Below are positions 9,604 through 20,483 of a stretch of DNA of 25,684 nt, piece after piece (position 1 is the stretch's first letter; the number at the start of each line of letters is the position of its first letter). This DNA comes from Discostella pseudostelligera (lineage: Eukaryota; Bacillariophyta; Thalassiosirophyceae; Thalassiosirales; Thalassiosiraceae): assembly GCA_036940085.1 (NCBI GenBank), contig JALLBK010000339.1, positions 1 through 25,684 on the forward strand, written 5' to 3'. Under the pieces are notes generated by a model that did not search any database, had not been told where the DNA came from, and was given only the letters and a program-made list of their open reading frames with translations. A program made the translations under genes and the position numbers.

Positions 9604-12600
9604 TCAAGTTTGCGCACTTTTACCATTCATTGCTCTACCACGCCTCGTCTCTCTACCCTCTAACTTGCCTCTCGAGATATTTTTCTTGTTGGGGATTTCC
9701 TTCCTTGGGGTGTCTTCGCATTCCTCATCTGAAACGTCGTCGCTGCCGTCATCGTCGTCACTGTCATCTTGATTGTGGCGAGATTTGTTTTGCTTGGGTT
9801 TATATGTGTATTCCTTCCTGTGTCCCTCGGCATCCTCATCCGATTCATCACCGAACATAGCATCTGCGAGTCTGGCAAGAGGATAAGGTTTAAGTATAAG
9901 TCACAGATGCAACGATGAAAGATGAGACGACAGAAACGCCTGTGTTGCACTTACTTTCTGTAATCAACCTTGGTCCTACTTCTTTTTCCCCGCACAATGT
10001 TGGCTACATCGAGAGTGCCAATATCCGACGATCGCACTTGAGCAGAAACATTACTACTGTCATCATCGTAATCTTCCATGTTGTCCCTGCTTATCCCGGG
10101 TAGCGTTAACCTTCTCCTTCTACTTCGTCGAGGGCGATTGATTGATGAATTGGCACTTTTAATATCATCCACGTTTGCTGAAGATGAATCACTATTATCA
10201 TCGTCTGTTTCGACGTAAGAAGTATAGGACAAGGCATCTAATTCCTCCCTGCCAATCTTTTCCTTGGCAAGCCGCCTTTCCAAATCGACTTCCTCGGCCA
10301 AGGATTCATCATCGAACAGCTCCTCGTCCCCACCCTCAAAATCGTCATCAGTGCCATCGTCGTCCGAATGAATGTTGAGATTGTTCATTTCTGCCTCACT
10401 CGGCTTGCCACGTTCAAACGATGAGGTGTAAGAATGAGTTACTATTCCTAATTCCTCCGCTAGAAATTTTGCAGTTTCCTCATCACGTATATTCTCCTTG
10501 AACTTTATGGCAACTCTAAGTTCAAACGGTGCCTCTGCAAATACGTCATTGGCAGTTTCCCATTCGATGACTTTTCCATTGTTGAAGTGATGCCCACAGT
10601 TCTTGATTTTCTTGGACGGAGTCATTGGTGATTCTTCCAGATCGTCACCAAAGTACTCACATTGTGCATAATGAATCAATGTTGCGTGGGCCATACACAA
10701 TGGACAGAACCAATTCTCATCATCTGACTTGTGGACATCGTCTAGTGAAAGTTTTGGCTCTAAGCACTTCATATGAAATGCTCTGCAGCATCCAATGCCA
10801 TCGCATAATAGCATATCATTTTCATCCGAGGCATCTGTCCCGTGACAAGTCCAACAGACTAAATCGTCTAGAGATATTGATGTAACAGAGTTACCGTCTC
10901 TTTCAACAGTTGCATGCTTTTCCACATTGTGTATGTGAGCCTCACCAGTGCGGGGCTCGGGACGACGATTTAAAAGGTTGCCCTCGGGGAAGAGATGGTG
11001 TAGCAAACTTTTACCATCCTCCTTTGCCATTTCACCGATGATTGTGGGTGCATTGGGAAGTACAGGAGCAGTACCACTCGCTGGTGCAGTTGCAGTTCGT
11101 GCAGGACTGCCTTGTTGGAGAAGGTACCAATGCATCAACTCGTCAATGGAGTCAATTCTGACACCACCATCATTCCGAGCATCCAACTTCTCATCATCGT
11201 TCTCGTCGCCTTCCTTTTCACTGCTTGACTTCAAGTCAACCAGCATCGGAACGTTCACGACGTCATAATGCGGCGGTCGCGATCGAATCACATTCTCCAA
11301 ACTAAAGATCAGTTCACGTATCCTAGTCTTACAAAGAGCAATTCTCATGACACTTTGACACAACTCTTGCGGCAATCCCAATTCCTCGCTCTCCACGCGT
11401 TCAGCCAGAGCTTTGCGTGCCCTGCTAGTTTCGGTGATGCTACGTAATGAATGTTCAGCAGTACGGATTGTCGCAAGGGACGAATTGATGACGGTGCGTG
11501 AACGTGTGGTTAGTTCGGTGTGGAGGAGGTGTACTTTTAGGGGAGCTGAGAGGGCTTCAAAACGCTGCTCAAGTTGGAAGGTGTTGATGTCGTTGGGAGC
11601 ACTAGTGCATTGGGTAAATTGTTGCTTGGCAAATTGGCCTTCTTCGACATTGGCGATTTCGGCTTTAACACCACCTGTTCCGTCCGTAACCATTGTTGGT
11701 AAATCATTGCGTGCACACTCGTTATTGTCAGACCCCTTCTCATCCTTCAATGACGATGATGTAGATGATCTTGAACAAACAGGGCGACAACGAAATATGG
11801 AGTTCAGCTCCACGCTCGTCAACTTCACTTCCCCAACACCATAGGATCTTTCACGAATAGAAGATCCCTTTTTCGATGACTTCGCCTTCAAATACATCTC
11901 GTCATGATATTTGCATATCAAACATCTCCATGGTCCACGGGGAATAGAGAGCACGGGGACAAAGTGACATTGCTGGTGGAATGCACGTTCGCATTTATAC
12001 TCATTTCGCTTGTTCTTCTTCGCACATGCAGGACCATCGCACAATACCAATGCATTAGTCGGGTCGTAGAAACGATAGGGTAGTTGAAAGGAAGGCTTTG
12101 ATTCATCATCATCGTCGTCGTCGTCGTTGTCGATTTCCTCATCGTTGTACAACTGTTCATCGTTCGCGTCCACGGATGATCCATCAGTAGTGACCTCAAC
12201 TTTCATTTGTTCGTATTGTTTTCCCTCGTTACCTCCCGCTAACTCAAATTTTGCAGTCGGCTCACTCTCTTCTAGCACACCTCCATTCATAATATCACCA
12301 TTTTCGTTGCCATCCTCAACACTTGAATAAGATGCAGAATTGTCAGCCGGAGATGCCGACTTGCCCGGATGCTCCTTCGAAACATCCTCCGCGATAATTG
12401 CTCGCACTCCCTCGGTCGTATCAACTATCGTCTCAGTGGTTGCATCGATCATCGTTCCCACTTCAGTAGGCGAAGGAGGCGGCAAAAAAAAGGCCTTGTA
12501 ACTAAAGTCTACGGCACATTTGCAGAGGCAGCATACCACATCCTCTAATGAGTCGGATTCTTCATCCTCATCATTGCCAGATTGATCAACACTAACACCC

Positions 12601-14552
12601 ACCACCGCTTTCGCTTTGGCCACAGACGCTGCTGACGACGTTGATGCGCTAGTCTTCTTCCTTTTTTTCTTTTCCACCCCCAAAGATGAGTGTTGTCGAC
12701 TATTATTCTTCCTGTTACTGCTGCTGCTGCTCGCCAATCCCTCTCGCTTCCCCCCTCTCCATGCCTGACAGGAAGAGCATCGACTTTTGGTTGGCAAGTT
12801 GGTTGTATTGCATCGAGCGCATTTCCAAGATGAGGATGACGATGCGGAGGCTGACTTTTTGCCTTTGGCCTGAAGTGTTATAGTATCTTCAACCAATGCC
12901 ACTTCTGCCTTTCGCTTTCGTGGTTGTTGTTGCTGCTGCTGGTGATGCTGGTGCAATGATGATAGTTTCAACACCTTCTCCTCCTCCAAATCATTCATGA
13001 AGGCAATCATTTTTTCCGTAGGACGCAGTTGTCGTGGTCGTCGCGAGATGGCAGATTTGCGTTTCGAAGTAGTCATATGAGTGGACCGAATCGCGAGCGA
13101 TGCATCCTCCACTTTCACCTTCTTTGTAGGATGAGGCATACTGCTGCTACTACTACTGCCTTTAGACTTCTTGTCAGTTTTCGAAGCCGACTTGGCAACA
13201 CTATTGGCAGTTCCTCCACCAATACCATGGCGTTGTTCTTTCATAGCAGTAGCGGATCTGGAACGTGAGGGTGGTGATGATGAAGAAGTAGGATTAGGAG
13301 AGTACCCCTCACGATAACCACCCTTCCATCCCTGACAAGCTGAGCAACGCAATCGGGGTGGATCATTGGATGTGGTGCATTTATGGCATGTCCATGGTGC
13401 TGCTGCTTCTGCTGCCGATGATGTGGATGACGTGGTCGTTGGTGCTGGTGATTTTGCTGCAACTTTTGCCGCTGCTGTTGCTGACAATGCTGACGATCCA
13501 CCCTTCCCCTTCCATCCCTGACAAGCTGAGCAACGCAATCGGGGTGGATCATTGGATGTGGTGCATTTATGGCATGTCCATGGTGCTGCTGCTTCTGCTG
13601 CCGATGATGTGGATGACGTGGTCGTTGGTGCTGGTGATTTTGCTGCAACTTTTGCCGCTGCAGTTGATGACGAATTTGCAGCTGATGAACCCAACACTGA
13701 ATCATCGGTCACTACCGAAGTTGTCGAAGCAGCCAAATCCACTGTTGCGGCTACTGACGTCGAGAAAGGAATCAAATTATTGTAATATCGAGCATCATTG
13801 TCCAAAAATGCTCTGTCGCCATCGGCCACACTCCATCCCTGTTTGGATGGTCGAGCAACGAATCGTTGCGGTGGACGACGGCCTTGGCGTGGTGTGTATC
13901 GTTGATTGCTATTGCTGCTGCTCTTGTAATTGCTCTTGTTATTGTTGTTGACATTGTTGCTGGCGCTTGCATCTGCATCATCGGCATTGGACAATTCGCA
14001 ATGCGTTGCAGTTATTTTTGATACTGTTGCTGTTGCTGCTGCTTCTGCTCCTTCAGTTGGTTCCGAAGCGCATTGCGATTGTGTAGCTGCGTTGGGATTC
14101 ACTTTACCACCATTACCAACACCCTCATTATCATTTTGTAGAGATGCAGCGTTGGTGTTGCTAGAATCTTCTTCCCTCGTTGTCATTGGCAATGATTCCA
14201 AATTATGACCTATCTCTACTTCACCATTCATAATATTACCACTGATGCTGCACTGACTATTATTTGTAGTCGCTGTCGTCGTCATTGCTGCTGCAGCAAC
14301 GTCCTCAACATGATGTTCTGCATCGCCATCTAATTGCCGCAACTTCTCCTCCCCCACCCGCTCGTTAGTCTCCTCCCCGTGGCAGATGCTGTTGTTAGTG
14401 CTGGCATTGGTCGCATTGCTGACATCATGCTGCAATGAGGATGAGGCGTCGACGATACTGCTGGCGGCAGAGATAGCAGCAATATCCTCAGGGCGGGATA
14501 TCTGTCGTTCATGGTGATGCTCCTTGCCATTCTCGTCGTCGTGCTTGTTCAT
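9604..14552 (-). CDS. PHD-finger and RanBP2-type zinc-finger protein, HAT3.1-like, two exons, 1,621 aa
   Basis: Probable nuclear histone-reading protein. Exons on the minus strand are 14552-9955 and 9871-9604, totalling 4,866 nt. The first real ATG (MNKHDD) is used, as the frame just upstream opens only with a TTG. Three RanBP2-type fingers (W-x-C-x2-C-x4-N-x6-C-x2-C) lie near residues 323, 385 and 575; the first two are near-identical duplicates. A split PHD-like finger runs about 669-880: CLCKC first, then after a long acidic insertion LVLCDGPAC, FHQQC and WRCLIC. A helical segment lies at about 990-1095. A canonical PHD follows at about 1230-1290 (VCWTC, DMLLCDG, FHMKC, WFCPLC), then acidic stretches. 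The splice gives KVDYRKLADAMFGDESDEDA. The order of PHD, acidic region and R-x-KVDY-x-KL-x-D resembles plant HAT3.1/PRHA proteins, but no homeodomain follows. The PHD calls are firm; the HAT3.1 relationship is a motif-based inference. Confidence 0.85.
9872..9954 (-). other. Intron of the PHD gene (83 nt, phase 2)
   Basis: On the minus strand, donor GTAAGT and acceptor CTTGCCAG. Splicing changes an early stop directly after VDYRK into a longer acidic C-terminus of 89 residues and makes the coding length divisible by three. Confidence 0.85.
13321..13692 (-). repeat. 186-bp in-frame tandem duplication of a RanBP2-finger unit
   Basis: Units are 13321-13506 and 13507-13692. The first 155 bp (13321-13475 and 13507-13661) are identical and the rest has diverged. 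The period is 62 codons, so the frame is kept and each unit supplies one complete WxCxxC...CxxC finger plus an Ala/Lys/Pro/Thr-rich linker. No N separates the copies, unlike at the assembly joints. Confidence 0.9.
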
Positions 14553-14901
14553 GGCTATATTTCTTATCTGCAACTGAATTCAAAATCAAAATCGTCGCCG
14601 GTCGCGCGCCGTAGTCGTCGTCGTCGTCGCCGCCAGTCAATGAATGCAAACGGTAGCGTTCGGATCTATCTGTGCTGCGAGATGTTGATAATATCACGGC
14701 AAAGGGCAAAGAAGTTCGATCGCAATGGTGCTTGTGATGACCTCTCAGTGAACCGCTAGGAGAAGTCTTTCATATTAATACTGCATGCTGGATGTCTTGG
14801 TCGACATCATGGTCTTGTGTCTTTGCCCGCGGAGAGTGGATGGTGGTGGTGGGCGGCCGGGTGAAATTGCAACAAGCGAAGCAAGATGATCTTCGGCCCT
14901 C

Positions 14902-15018
14902 TTCCCGCCATTTTCGACAATCGCGATGCCTCCCGCCATAATATCTTCCCGCCAAGGTTCGCCACATCTTCCCGCCATATTTCTTCCTCTTCCCGCCAAA
15001 CATTATTTCTTCCCGCCA
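14902..15018 (+). promoter_or_regulatory. Array of six E2F-like TCCCGCCA boxes
   Basis: TCCCGCCA cores occur with their G at 14907, 14935, 14951, 14974, 14995 and 15015, spaced 28, 16, 23, 21 and 20 nt. Five read TTCCCGCCA and one CTCCCGCCA. All lie on the plus strand, 350-470 nt upstream of the PHD start. They match the E2F/DP core TTSSCGC. The last three spacings, close to two helical turns, could place factors on one face. Function is inferred. Confidence 0.55.
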
Positions 15019-15179
15019 TTTTCCGCTTTCAATTTCATATTCCTCGCGATGATGAAGGATGAAGGAAGTACCATCGGTCAGCACCCATAATCGATTACTC
15101 ATATTCAGACTACCAACTACTACCAACTACTCCTAACTACTTAAAGCCCATCCTCGCATGTTTTGGCTATTGTTGGTGT

Positions 15180-15207
15180 TGTGAATGTGGAATTGACCAC
15201 ATTCACA
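15180..15207. repeat. Perfect 11-bp inverted repeat with 6-nt spacer
   Basis: Arms TGTGAATGTGG (15180-15190) and CCACATTCACA (15197-15207) flank AATTGA. It could be a cruciform or hairpin, or a dimeric protein-binding site. It lies about 350 nt beyond the stop of the 15558-19349 gene and 630 nt upstream of the PHD start. Confidence 0.7.
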
Positions 15208-15557
15208 TGCTGACCTCTGTCGCAAAACGCATGTACACGTGACAGCGACGCTACTGGTTGTAGTTGAGTATTTCGCTTCTCAAATTATTCATCAATACAT
15301 CATCATGAGCAAGCGTTACTATTAAGATTCAAATGGCAGAGGTTGCAATCGTCCGCCAATTCTTTCATCGGGATTTTTTCTCGAGAGTTTCCTTGTGTGC
15401 ACTGCTTTCCTTCCATTCAAAGATACACTGTAGGTGCTTCCTTAAAACGAATGCTAAGATACTTTACTCCTATAACAATCCTTTGCTTCAACTCTCACTT
15501 ATCTGACACCTACTCAACTGCATACTACAAATAGGATGCACACTGACTTGCGCACTA

Positions 15558-17998
15558 TCAATCACCGGAGCCAGACGATGTCAATGCAATCGAATCTCGT
15601 ACTCCTCCACCTCCGCTTCCGCTTCCTACACCACCAACACCTAAACCTACACCTCCCGTTTTCAACATGGCAACAGTAAATGGTCCAGCCTCAATGGTCG
15701 ATGATCGACAGAGTGGATGGGGCATACCCAATGCCCGGACTACATCCTCGGGTGTCATTCCGACAGTATGTTCACCACCGAGTACCATGCCACCGCTATT
15801 AGTACCGACCATGGAGGAGATTGTGGGATTCAGCATACCACCACCACCAATACCACCGTCATCATCATGTTCATCAATATTGATATTGTTGTTATATCCA
15901 ACAAACATCCCCCCAGGAATAGTAGTAGTAGTAGCAGCAGCAGCAGCCTCCAACAATATAGGCGACGACAAAGTTAAAAATTTCGACGATGCCGACTCAG
16001 CAATACGTTTCCCATCACTTCTACTTCCCAAACTTGCATTCTGCAATTCTTGTATCCATTCGACGGCAGCTCCCTCCTTCTTCATACGATGACGACGTCG
16101 TCGACGTCGGATGAGTTGTCGTCGTCGTCCTGAAGAGGATTGGCGTAGTAATGTTGTGAGCGGTGGTGCTGCAGCTGCAGTGTCAATGGTATCCTCATGA
16201 ATCATCATCATGTCATCGTCATCATCGATTGTTGGTTGCTTGGCATCGACGTACGGTATGGGTGGAGGAAGGGATGGTAAGATCTCGTTATCGAGACTAC
16301 GTCGTCGTCGAGGTAGTTGGGGTGGCGGTATTGGATGTAGTACTTGATCGTTGTCATCGTCCTCGTAGTCCATCATGGCACCTTGCTGCTGCTGATGGTG
16401 GTGAGCAGTATTGGTAGTTTCAATAGAGATGCTTTGAATCTTCTCCAAACACGAATTGGAGTGGGCAATGGCAGGCGGTGGCGGTTGAGCAACTGCTTGA
16501 GGAGGAGAGGGCATCGGTGGCGGTATCGACGGCGGTCGTAGAAATGGTTGATGGTGGTGGTGGTCACGCTGTTGCAGTTCTCGTAGCTGAAAGGATGGTC
16601 GCAACACGGATTCGGCCATATTAGGAGCAGGATGAGATTGCTCACCACCACCACCACCACCCTGCAACAACATTGGCTGTTGTTGCGCTTCCTGCTGCTG
16701 CCTCAGTTCTTCCTGTTGTTGCATCATCAATCCATATTCAATCCTCCTGCGTCGTCGTACACTCCCTTCCCTGCTCCCTCCTCGTGACAACGAACCCCAA
16801 CTACTCGTCGTTTCATCATCTTCCCCCTCTTCATCATAATACACATCATCCTCATCGGTATACTCATCTTCCAAAAAACTATAATAACTCTCGTCTAACG
16901 AATCATCTCCACCATCGGTATACTCCGAAAAATCAGTACCACTTTCATAATAGGCTGGATCACCTCGCCTTCGTAGCATTTTGGAGGAGGAAGAGGAACG
17001 TTGGACGATACGTGTTGCGAGACGAATGGAGGGGATGGACCATTGTCGATCGTCGACGGGGTAGGCTGAGTCGAGTGGTGGTGCGGTATTATTGTTGGTA
17101 GTCGCAGTGGCAGTGGTGGTGTGCTGGAACTGGTCGTCAGTAGTCTTGTGGGACTCATCGACACTCGGAGGAGGAGGAGGAGGAGCTGCCGAGGAGAATG
17201 CTGCCGTGGCTGACGGCGTACCACCACCGACACCCCTCATGACGAAGGGAGTATAAGGAGAGACTACCTTGGGATATTCCACGTTGTCGTCCTCAACAGC
17301 GTCAGTGGACGATGCACCGATCTTCGTAGTTCTTGCAGTAGTAGAAGCTGCAGTTGCAGTAGTAGTGGCTGCAGTTGCAGCAGCAGCAGCAGCAGCAGTT
17401 GTCATAGAGGTAGGAGCAGTAGTAGTCTGGGTATTCTTCACTCGAGGAGCCTTGAAAATTGCATCCAACATCTTGGTATCTGCCATTTCAGTAACACCAT
17501 GCTGTCCTCGCCATTGGGGACTATAAGGTACTACACCTCCTCCTGCTCCTCCAATTCCAACTCCTCCTGCACCCACAGTAGTCGCAGGTGGATGGTTCTT
17601 CTTGGAAGGAGTAATCTTGGCAGATCCTGCTGTAGTTGTTGCCATCAATGCAGTGGAAGTAGTAGTAGTAGTAGTAGTAGTAGATGTAGTAGCAGTCGTA
17701 GTATTGGGATGACGCGGAGGATGATTCTGACGAGCACTACTGCTCTTGCGTGTCGGGGATGTTATCATCGCATACTGATGAGCTCCCTGAAACGATAGGA
17801 ATTTGGTATTATTCCGTGCATTCTTGGGTTGGATGGTGCATAGTTCAATGGGAGTGGCCAGTGGATGAGGATTTGGTTCCGTAGTAGTAGGGCCGAACTT
17901 CTTGTCTCCATCGGTAGTAGTAGTAGTAGTAGTAGTACCACCAGTACTATTTCCAAAATCTGGAGGTGGAGGGGGGACACTACTACTATTCCTACTAG

Positions 17999-18029
<31 letters not shown>

Positions 18030-18594
18030 CCCGGCGGTGATGACCAAAGTGCTCCGCTTCGATGGAGGAGGCAATCCCCCACCCGCTCCTCCTCCTCCTC
18101 CTCCTCCTCCTCCAATTCCACCACCACCCCCTCCACCCGGCAATGAAGGCAATGGCATACGTGACCTACGCTGTCGTAATCCCCGTGTTGACGACGAGGA
18201 GGCAGCCGATGTCGATGAGAACGAGGGTTCCTCCCCACTACCACTACTCCCCACTCCTACTCCTCCAGGAAGAATTCCCCCAGGAGAATGACCTCCTACT
18301 CCAACACTCCTTCCAACCCCAATGGCGGCGGCGGTCGTAGCAGTATTACCCCCAATACCAATACCAATTCCACTACTTCGGGAAGAAGATGGTCGATCTT
18401 CGACATAACTCACTTTGGAATTCCGTATCACTGGTGTCAAGTCGGCTGCTAGTGGATGAGGATGGACACGATGCCCTACTACTCCTCCTCCTCCACCAAT
18501 TATTCGAGGCAAGCCATGCAAGACATCCTCTTCATACTCTTCTTCCATCCTTCTTCCACCACCCCCAGGAGTAGTCATTATGGCATCCTCCACT

Positions 18595-18625
<31 letters not shown>

Positions 18626-19349
18626 GGCTCTGGGTGAAAGGAGTATGATGATGTGCGGCATCATCCTCAGTAGTTGGATGAAAACGAAGACTACGAGCGG
18701 GGGTAGAATAGGACGAGGATGGTGCCATCAGAGAAGACGACGACGAAGCGGCAGTGGCGTGGATGGTAGCCATTGCTGAATGAGAAGACTGGTGGTGCTG
18801 CTGCTTCTTCTTCTTCTTCTCCGTCTGCTCATCTGTAGCTGTAGGGGGGGACAACGATGAGGTAGAACTGAGAATGGGAGTGGAGGGTGTGGCCGGGGCG
18901 GTATTCGTAGCTGTTGTCATCATTGTACTAGTGGCAGTAGTGTCACCGACGACAGGGGAAGAGATGGACGAAGTGGTGGAGGTGGAAGATGGATGTCGTT
19001 CATGATGATGATGATGATGATGATGATGAAGAAGGGAGGGGAAATCATGAACAACTGTCGACCCGCCTGCTGCCGACGCCCCCGCGGATGATGTTATTGC
19101 CGCTGCCACTGGATCCCCCTCCCCCATGGCCTTGTTGGTGTCGTCGACATTCTCCGCCAATTGGGTGGCGGTTGGTCGCGATGGTTTAGTAGGGGGAGAC
19201 GACGGCGGGGTTTCCATGATCATTCTGGCGGTGTCGTAGGTGTTGACATCGCTTTCGTTACTGCCGCCGCCACTACTACCGCCGCCGCCGCTCTTTTCGA
19301 AGCCGCCCTCCTCTTCCATGATATTATCGTCGTCGTCGTTGTTCGCCAT
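15558..19349 (-). CDS. Large low-complexity, probably disordered protein, 1,263 aa
   Basis: I do not recognise this family. A single uninterrupted frame starts at MANNDDDDNIMEEEGG and ends in a Gly/Ser-rich tail. Most of it is low complexity: His run near 107-115, Ala run near 250, Gly and Pro runs near 415-435, Thr runs near 480 and 560, Gln-rich near 880. Islands of ordinary composition stand out and are the best search queries: about 494-540 (IELCTIQPKNARNNTKFLSF), 608-640 (YSPQWRGQHGVTEMADTKML), 690-705 (EYPKVVSPYTPFVMRG), 763-850 (QWSIPSIRLATRIVQR, then an acidic Tyr-rich stretch) and 1194-1230 (MTPEDVVRALGMPHPL). There is no signal peptide, membrane segment or zinc motif. Absence of stops over 3.8 kb could be aided by triplet repeats, but the islands argue for a real gene. 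Introns cannot be excluded. Confidence 0.65.
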
Positions 19350-19919
19350 TGCCTGTTATTATTCACTTCTTGATACCACTCCTATATTGAATACAGATCG
19401 AATTATTGGAACGGCGACTCCAAAGTTATTTATTTTTTTTGGTGGAGGTGTTCCCTCCCAAGCAATATTCACCACACTCGCCTAATTTGGCCAGGATCGG
19501 ATTACATAGAAGCAAGAAGGAAGACGTGGCATGCGAACTTCTTTATTGTTGGTGGCAGCGTAAAGTCTGGCTGAGATCGTCGCCGATGGCGAATACGAGT
19601 CGATCGATGGTAGGAGTAAGTATAGTAGTAGTAGTAGTAATGTTGGCTGCTTTCTCTCTCCGCCTGCCGTCATTCGAATTCAAACCACATTTTTTTCGTG
19701 CACATCCTCAATTTGAATGGGTTTGAGAGAAAGGAAGAATGGGTGCATCAAAACCTTCATCCACCACTCTACTATTGATAATCGATACTGCAGTGCCAGT
19801 GCACTACTATGGAATAATGGAATCATGATAGGTGACATCAGACATTTTTTGTGAGATATCCGACGCACGACGTGCGAAGCTTGATGGTCCATGATGTCGT
19901 CGGCAGGTTGGCGGCAGCT

Positions 19920-20083
19920 CACAAGAACGACGAAAATTGAATTCATTTGAATTCGAGAAACCTTCCCAAATACGTAGGAATTCAATGGTACACATTTGAA
20001 TCCACAAGAAAGACGATTTTTGAATTCATTTGAATTCGAGAAACCTTCGCATATACGTAGGAATTCAATAGTACACATTTATG
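19920..20083. repeat. 83-bp direct tandem repeat, two diverged copies
   Basis: Copy A is 19920-20002 and copy B 20003 to about 20083. Both contain CACAAGAA, the doubled GAATTC-ATTT-GAATTC, then GAGAAACCTTC and TACGTAGGAATTCAAT. They differ at scattered positions, so this is a real old duplication rather than a copied contig end. The neighbouring assembly joint re-uses the 3' half of copy B, so the true copy number is uncertain. Confidence 0.75.
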
Positions 20084-20198
20084 TTCTGAATAATTTTCTT
20101 GTGGTACGAAAGCGCGGGAAACNCGCATATACGTAGGAATTCAATAGTACACATTTATGTTCTGAATAATTTTCTTGTGGTACGAAAGCGCGGGAAAC
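20048..20198. other. Assembly joint: 75-bp direct repeat around N20123
   Basis: Bases 20048-20122 recur at 20124-20198 with a single N between. The joint falls inside the 83-bp tandem repeat region, which may be why the assembler stopped here. Confidence 0.88.
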
Positions 20199-20221
20199 GC
20201 TCGAAATATATGTGGCGGGAA
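20112..20221. promoter_or_regulatory. Scattered E2F-like sites
   Basis: GCGCGGGAAA at 20112-20121 (repeated at 20188-20197 by the assembly joint) and GGCGGGAA at 20214-20221. As reverse complements these read TTTCCCGCGC and TTCCCGCC, fitting the E2F consensus. They lie 260-370 nt upstream of the candidate small gene start. Confidence 0.35.
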
Positions 20222-20280
20222 GGGAGGAAAGTAGATATCTATCTCCGATGAACACGCACGCGCGGGCGGCGGAGACGGGC

Positions 20281-20339
20281 ACATCCAACATCCAACATCC
20301 AAATCCAACAGGCAGATCCAACATACAACATCCAACATC
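20281..20339. repeat. Imperfect ATCCAAC heptamer repeat
   Basis: About seven imperfect copies of (A)CATCCAA/ATCCAAC in 60 nt, apparently non-coding. Confidence 0.7.
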
Positions 20340-20483
20340 ATGGGCGACATCACACTCCAACTCATATCGCACTATGGTATGGTATCATAGAGATCGCACT
20401 CTATGCTCTAGCTCTATGTCTATGGCCTGGCTGTGGGGACCATAATATGACCCCAATATCTACGACGACCGACGACGCGATCG

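Larger units (their letters stand above)
14553..15557. other. Intergenic region upstream of the PHD gene
   Basis: About 1 kb between the PHD start and the stop of the next minus-strand gene, so it carries the PHD promoter and that gene's 3' UTR. Contents are a GTC-type microsatellite near 14609-14632, the six-box TCCCGCC array (14902-15018), CTAC-rich simple sequence near 15108-15142 and an 11-bp inverted repeat (15180-15207). No coding region is convincing. Confidence 0.6.

Noticed and set aside
13241..13951. Two long overlapping frames over the duplicated finger region
   Set aside because: They are mirror or shifted readings of the PHD gene's tandem duplication; the Cys/Trp finger pattern exists only in the PHD frame.
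14770..15126. Minus-strand frames with repeated MAGR/GGK words
   Set aside because: The peptide repeats arise from the TTCCCGCC boxes read in reverse (GGCGGGAA), not from a gene.
18989..19030. Short regular ATG triplet repeat that might suggest a CRISPR-like or satellite array
   Set aside because: Simple ATG/CAT microsatellite encoding a poly-His run in the minus-strand gene; no spacers.
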